This document shows, one piece after another, positions 42,556-45,273 of a stretch of DNA of 45,273 bases. Source of the DNA: Lachnospiraceae bacterium (GTDB lineage: Bacteria > Bacillota > Clostridia > Lachnospirales > Lachnospiraceae); the NCBI GenBank assembly GCA_024680675.1, contig JAILBX010000219.1, positions 1 through 45,273 of the forward strand. The letters are read 5' to 3'. The translations under genes and the position numbers were made by a program. The first letter of the stretch is position 1, and each line of letters begins with the position of its first letter. The notes under the pieces are model-generated. The model was not told the DNA's origin and ran no database searches. It saw only the letters and a list, made by a program, of their open reading frames with translations.

Positions 42556-44433
42556 ATGACAGAATATAATGAAGAACAAAAAAGGGCTGTCCTTTTTAAG
42601 GATGGTCCAATGCTTCTTCTTGCAGGTCCCGGATCAGGTAAGACAAAGGTTCTTGTGGGGCGGATATGCACCCTTATTGATAAATACGGTGTAGATCCAA
42701 AAAGGATCCTTGTCCTTACCTTTTCAAGGGAAGCCGCAGGGGAAATGCAGTTACGTTTTAAAAATCAGTTTAGATCAGATCACAAATACAATTCGGAATC
42801 ATCGGTTCACTTTGGAACATTTCACGCTGTTTTCTACCACATATTAAAAAAACAGGGACTCTATAACGAAAGCAGCATCTTAAGTCACAGAGAAAAAAAA
42901 GAATATATAAGAAGCGCCGCAAGGAGCCTTAACATAAAGGAAGCTGAGGATGAAGGCTGGCAGGAGGAAATGCTTTTAAGGATCCAGTCTGCCAAAAAGC
43001 AAAAGTTTGAAGGGGATAAGGCAGCTTCAGAGGATGAAGAGGATGAAGGCAGAGCTTTTATAAAGCTTAAGGAAGCCTATACCTTAAGATGCAGAAGAGA
43101 GAAGAAGATCGACTTTGATGATATGATACTTGAATGCATAAAGCTGCTAAAAGAGATACCCAAGGTTTTAAAAAAGTGGCAGGAAAAATTTGATCATATA
43201 CTTGTGGATGAGTTTCAGGATATAGACAGCATGCAGTATGAGATATTAAAGCTTTTGTCAGGGGATAAAAAGAACCTCTTTATGGTGGGGGACGATGATC
43301 AGTCAATTTATGGCTTCAGAGGGGCTAAGCCGGCTATTATGCAAAGGCTTAAGGAGGATTTTCCGCAAATATGCATCTTAAGGCTTAAGATCAATTACAG
43401 GTGCAGACAAAGGATAATCGATACAGCAGAGAGAGTCATAAAAAAGAATAAAAACAGGTATGAAAAAAAGCAGACATCCTTCTCAGAGCTCGAAGGGGAG
43501 GTATATGAGCTGACCTTTAAGGATGGGAATGAGGAGGCTTTATATGTGGCTGATACAGTAGAAAGCCTGATAAAGGAAAACAGTGATAAGAGAATAGGAA
43601 TACTCTACAGAACCGGCAGGAACGGAGACCATCTTGAAAATTTTATAAAAGAAAGGAATCTTTTATATACAAGAAGCGAAGAGGGAAGGGATTACTATGA
43701 CAATGAATATATTATGGATATCATATCCTATTTCTATCTTTCCATAGACAGGAGAGAAAAGAAGTGGATACTCAGGATCCTTAACAAGCCTGAAAGAGGG
43801 CTTTCAAGGGAAGCCTTTTTTTCGCCGGAGTCTGACAGGGCTACTGATGTATTTATGGCCTTGAGAAGCTACTATAAATACGACAGGGAAAAAATACTTC
43901 TTATAGACAAGCTTGAAGGGGATATGGATTTTATAAAAAATATGCCCTTAAAGGCAGCGGCCTTATATATTCTTAAGGGTGTGGGCTATGGCGAGTATTT
44001 AGATACGGGCCTTTTGGAGTGTGATGACAAAAGCCTTATCATAAAGGGCTTTTTGTCCATAGCTTCAGGCTATGCAGGTATTTATGACTTTATAGGAGCC
44101 TATGAAAAAAGCCTTAGAAGAAAGGAAAGAGTAAGATCAGATAAAAGCTCTGTGAAAGGTGAAAGCAGGATAGTTTTACAGACAGTACATGCATCAAAGG
44201 GTCTTGAGTATGATATTGTTTTCATAGCCGGCCTGCAGGAAGGCATATTTCCTCATAAAAGGGCAAAAAGCCCTGAAGAAATAGAGGAAGAAAGAAGACT
44301 TTTTTATGTAGCTTTAACAAGGGCAAAGGAGAGGGTATACCTTCTTGGAAGAAAGGCTGATGATTATAAGAAGCAGGAATCCAGGTTCTTAAGAGAATGC
44401 AGGATAGAAGACAGCAGGAGGCAGGAAACATAG
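42556..44433 (+). CDS. UvrD/PcrA-type SF1A DNA helicase
   Basis: 625 residues, shorter than PcrA (about 740). SF1A motifs are complete: Q motif and Walker A LLLAGPGSGKTKVL, motif II ILVDEFQDIDSMQY, motif III MVGDDDQSIYGFRGA, motif IV region INYRCRQRI, motif V VHASKGLEYDIVFIAGLQEGIFPHKRA and motif VI EEERRLFYVALTRAKERVYL. It lacks the C-terminal Tudor-like extension of PcrA, which may explain the length. It would unwind DNA 3' to 5' in repair or replication. It follows gltX by 52 bases and is followed by a promoter and the recombinase remnant. Confidence 0.9.
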   Translation: MTEYNEEQKRAVLFKDGPMLLLAGPGSGKTKVLVGRICTLIDKYGVDPKRILVLTFSREAAGEMQLRFKNQFRSDHKYNSESSVHFGTFHAVFYHILKKQGLYNESSILSHREKKEYIRSAARSLNIKEAEDEGWQEEMLLRIQSAKKQKFEGDKAASEDEEDEGRAFIKLKEAYTLRCRREKKIDFDDMILECIKLLKEIPKVLKKWQEKFDHILVDEFQDIDSMQYEILKLLSGDKKNLFMVGDDDQSIYGFRGAKPAIMQRLKEDFPQICILRLKINYRCRQRIIDTAERVIKKNKNRYEKKQTSFSELEGEVYELTFKDGNEEALYVADTVESLIKENSDKRIGILYRTGRNGDHLENFIKERNLLYTRSEEGRDYYDNEYIMDIISYFYLSIDRREKKWILRILNKPERGLSREAFFSPESDRATDVFMALRSYYKYDREKILLIDKLEGDMDFIKNMPLKAAALYILKGVGYGEYLDTGLLECDDKSLIIKGFLSIASGYAGIYDFIGAYEKSLRRKERVRSDKSSVKGESRIVLQTVHASKGLEYDIVFIAGLQEGIFPHKRAKSPEEIEEERRLFYVALTRAKERVYLLGRKADDYKKQESRFLRECRIEDSRRQET

Positions 44434-44454
44434 TATAAAGATCAACTTTACAAA

Positions 44455-44483
44455 TTGACTTTGCATTGCCTTATTTATATAAG
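44455..44483 (+). promoter_or_regulatory. Promoter-like sequence before the recombinase remnant
   Basis: TTGACT (44455-44460) and TATAAG (44478-44483) are spaced by 17 bases. RNA from here would start near 44490 and meet a terminator hairpin within about 50 bases. Confidence 0.55.
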
Positions 44484-44499
44484 CCTATCTTTGACACCT

Positions 44500-44541
44500 A
44501 AAAAGCCGCAATCCCAGTATATTGAATGCGGCGGCCTTTTT
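44500..44541 (+). terminator. Hairpin with T-run after the helicase gene
   Basis: AAAAAGCCGC (44500-44509) pairs with GCGG-C-CTTTTT (ending 44541) with one bulge, depending on register. The T-run lies within the first recognisable codons of the recombinase remnant, so it may have arisen by the rearrangement that joined the two. Confidence 0.6.
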
Positions 44542-45108
44542 ACCAAGACTGCATGGAAATCCACAAAAGGATATCGGCAGGTTTTTCTTTGCTATAATCG
44601 GTATGGCCCCTTACATACGTTGTGTTCGACTCCGCATATAGAGGAGCCGGAGATCATAGGTGCCTTCATGAAAGCCTTGAATTCAGCTTTAAAGGACAAG
44701 GATAAAGTCATACAGACGGCAGAGAAGTTTATCCAGGACAAACGGGATACTGATGCCTTGGAAAAGGAGCGTGATGAGCTTCGAGAGAAGATAGGGGAGA
44801 TAGTGAAGATTATATCCGGTAATTCAACTGTGATATTAGATAGGTTCAAGTACAAAGCAGAGAACGAGGAGTTGTATAGGCAGCACGAGGAAATCAATTC
44901 CCGGTACACGGCGGTTTTGGAGGAACTGAAGCAGTCAAAGAGCGATGTGGCCGCCGGAGAGGAGTTCCTTAGATACTTCACAGAGATGACGGGTCCTATC
45001 AAGAAGTTCAATGAGTTATATTGGGATAAGCTCCTTGACAGGATGATAGTGGATAAAGGGAAGAAGCTGACGGCGGTCTTTGTGGGTGGATATAGGGTTA
45101 TAAATTAG
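44521..45108 (+). pseudogene. C-terminal remnant of a large serine recombinase
   Basis: The readable protein resembles the C-terminal third of transposon/phage-type large serine recombinases. The zinc beta-ribbon is partial (ECGGLFTKTAWKSTKGYRQV...CSTPHIEEPEI), followed by a coiled coil (about 70 residues; KERDELREKIGEIVKI) and the closing FNELYWDKLLDRMIVDKGKKLTAVF segment. The catalytic Ser domain and the recombinase domain (about 300 residues) are absent. Upstream lies the intact helicase gene, a promoter-like site and a hairpin, so nothing can be reconstructed. The open frame extends back to about 44455, but that part is not recombinase-like. It marks the scar of a lost integrative element. 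Codon use is less AGG/ATA-biased than in neighbours, consistent with foreign origin. Confidence 0.8.
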
Positions 45109-45126
45109 TATATGAATAAACGAGGG

Positions 45127-45162
45127 AAAAGTACCTGTGATGATACTCACGGGTGCTTTTTT
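45127..45162 (+). terminator. Intrinsic terminator after the recombinase remnant
   Basis: AAAAGTACCTGTGA (45127-45140) pairs with TCACGGGTGCTTTT (45147-45160) over 14 base pairs (three G-U), with a 6-base loop and further Ts. The last 110 bases of the window show no gene. Confidence 0.88.
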
Positions 45163-45273
45163 ACTGGTAAAAAGAAGTAAAGAGTGTTATAATAATATCT
45201 TGATAATACGATTAAATTAAAATTGAACTAAGTCGCTGCGCGACGGCCTGCCAAGGCTGCTCTCAACAATTCA

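Noticed and set aside
1-45273. CRISPR array, tRNA or rRNA genes
   Set aside because: No regularly spaced repeats, cloverleaf or rRNA-like sequence was found by eye; a short-tRNA miss cannot be fully excluded without a scan.

Overview
The window reads as a chromosomal segment of an anaerobic Gram-positive bacterium of the class Clostridia, most likely a Lachnospiraceae relative. The case rests on several features: Firmicutes-type gene order around rpsB-tsf and rplS-ylqF-rnhB-ylqG-ylqH, strong AGGAGG-type ribosome binding sites with frequent TTG/GTG starts, heavy use of AGG/AGA and ATA codons, a fused SecDF, a meso-diaminopimelate type MurE (DNPR motif), and a surface lipoprotein carrying tandem beta-rich repeats in front of a solute-binding domain. 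Family assignments come from motif recognition only; no searches were run. Nearly all genes are on the + strand; the one clear exception is a CorC/HlyC-type gene at about 15.3-16.7 kb.

Layout. 0-4.7 kb: a metal/tetrapyrrole uptake locus (5'-incomplete CbiK-like chelatase, repeat-bearing solute-binding lipoprotein, FecCD-type permease, ATPase). 4.7-6.8 kb: a Fur-family regulator with znuC- and znuB-like genes, behind a consensus promoter with a perfect 7-1-7 Fur-type operator. 7.0-10.5 kb: a three-gene cassette of VTC-domain protein, DUF4956-like membrane protein and Cthe_2159-like beta-helix surface protein; this is the best candidate for a poorly described system. 10.5-15.3 kb: metY, hisS, a zinc-ribbon membrane protein and a DUF5662-like protein. 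15.3-22.2 kb: CorC-like protein (minus), zinc-ribbon membrane protein, secDF, recJ. 22.4-26.8 kb: cardiolipin synthase, murE, class II aldolase, PH-like domain protein. 26.9-30.7 kb: rpsB, tsf, a TrpB2-type synthase, rplS. 30.8-40.9 kb: a tightly packed run of twelve genes combining aromatic amino acid synthesis (pheA-aroQ-aroA-tyrA-aroF), two signal peptidases around ylqF, rnhB, a FliK-like/FlhB-tail pair and a YraN protein. 41.0-44.4 kb: gltX and a UvrD-type helicase. 44.5-45.1 kb: the C-terminal remnant of a large serine recombinase.

Most of the window is housekeeping. The points that stand out are the VTC/DUF4956/beta-helix cassette, the probably exported chelatase beside a repeat-bearing transporter, the very clear Fur-type control site, and a recurring intergenic design in which a promoter is embedded in the terminator hairpin of the preceding gene, so that the -35/-10 elements overlap the 5' arm or loop of the hairpin. 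This is seen before metY and rpsB, and more weakly before rplS. No tRNA, rRNA, CRISPR array or intact mobile element was seen, and no stretch over 300 bases lacks a gene.
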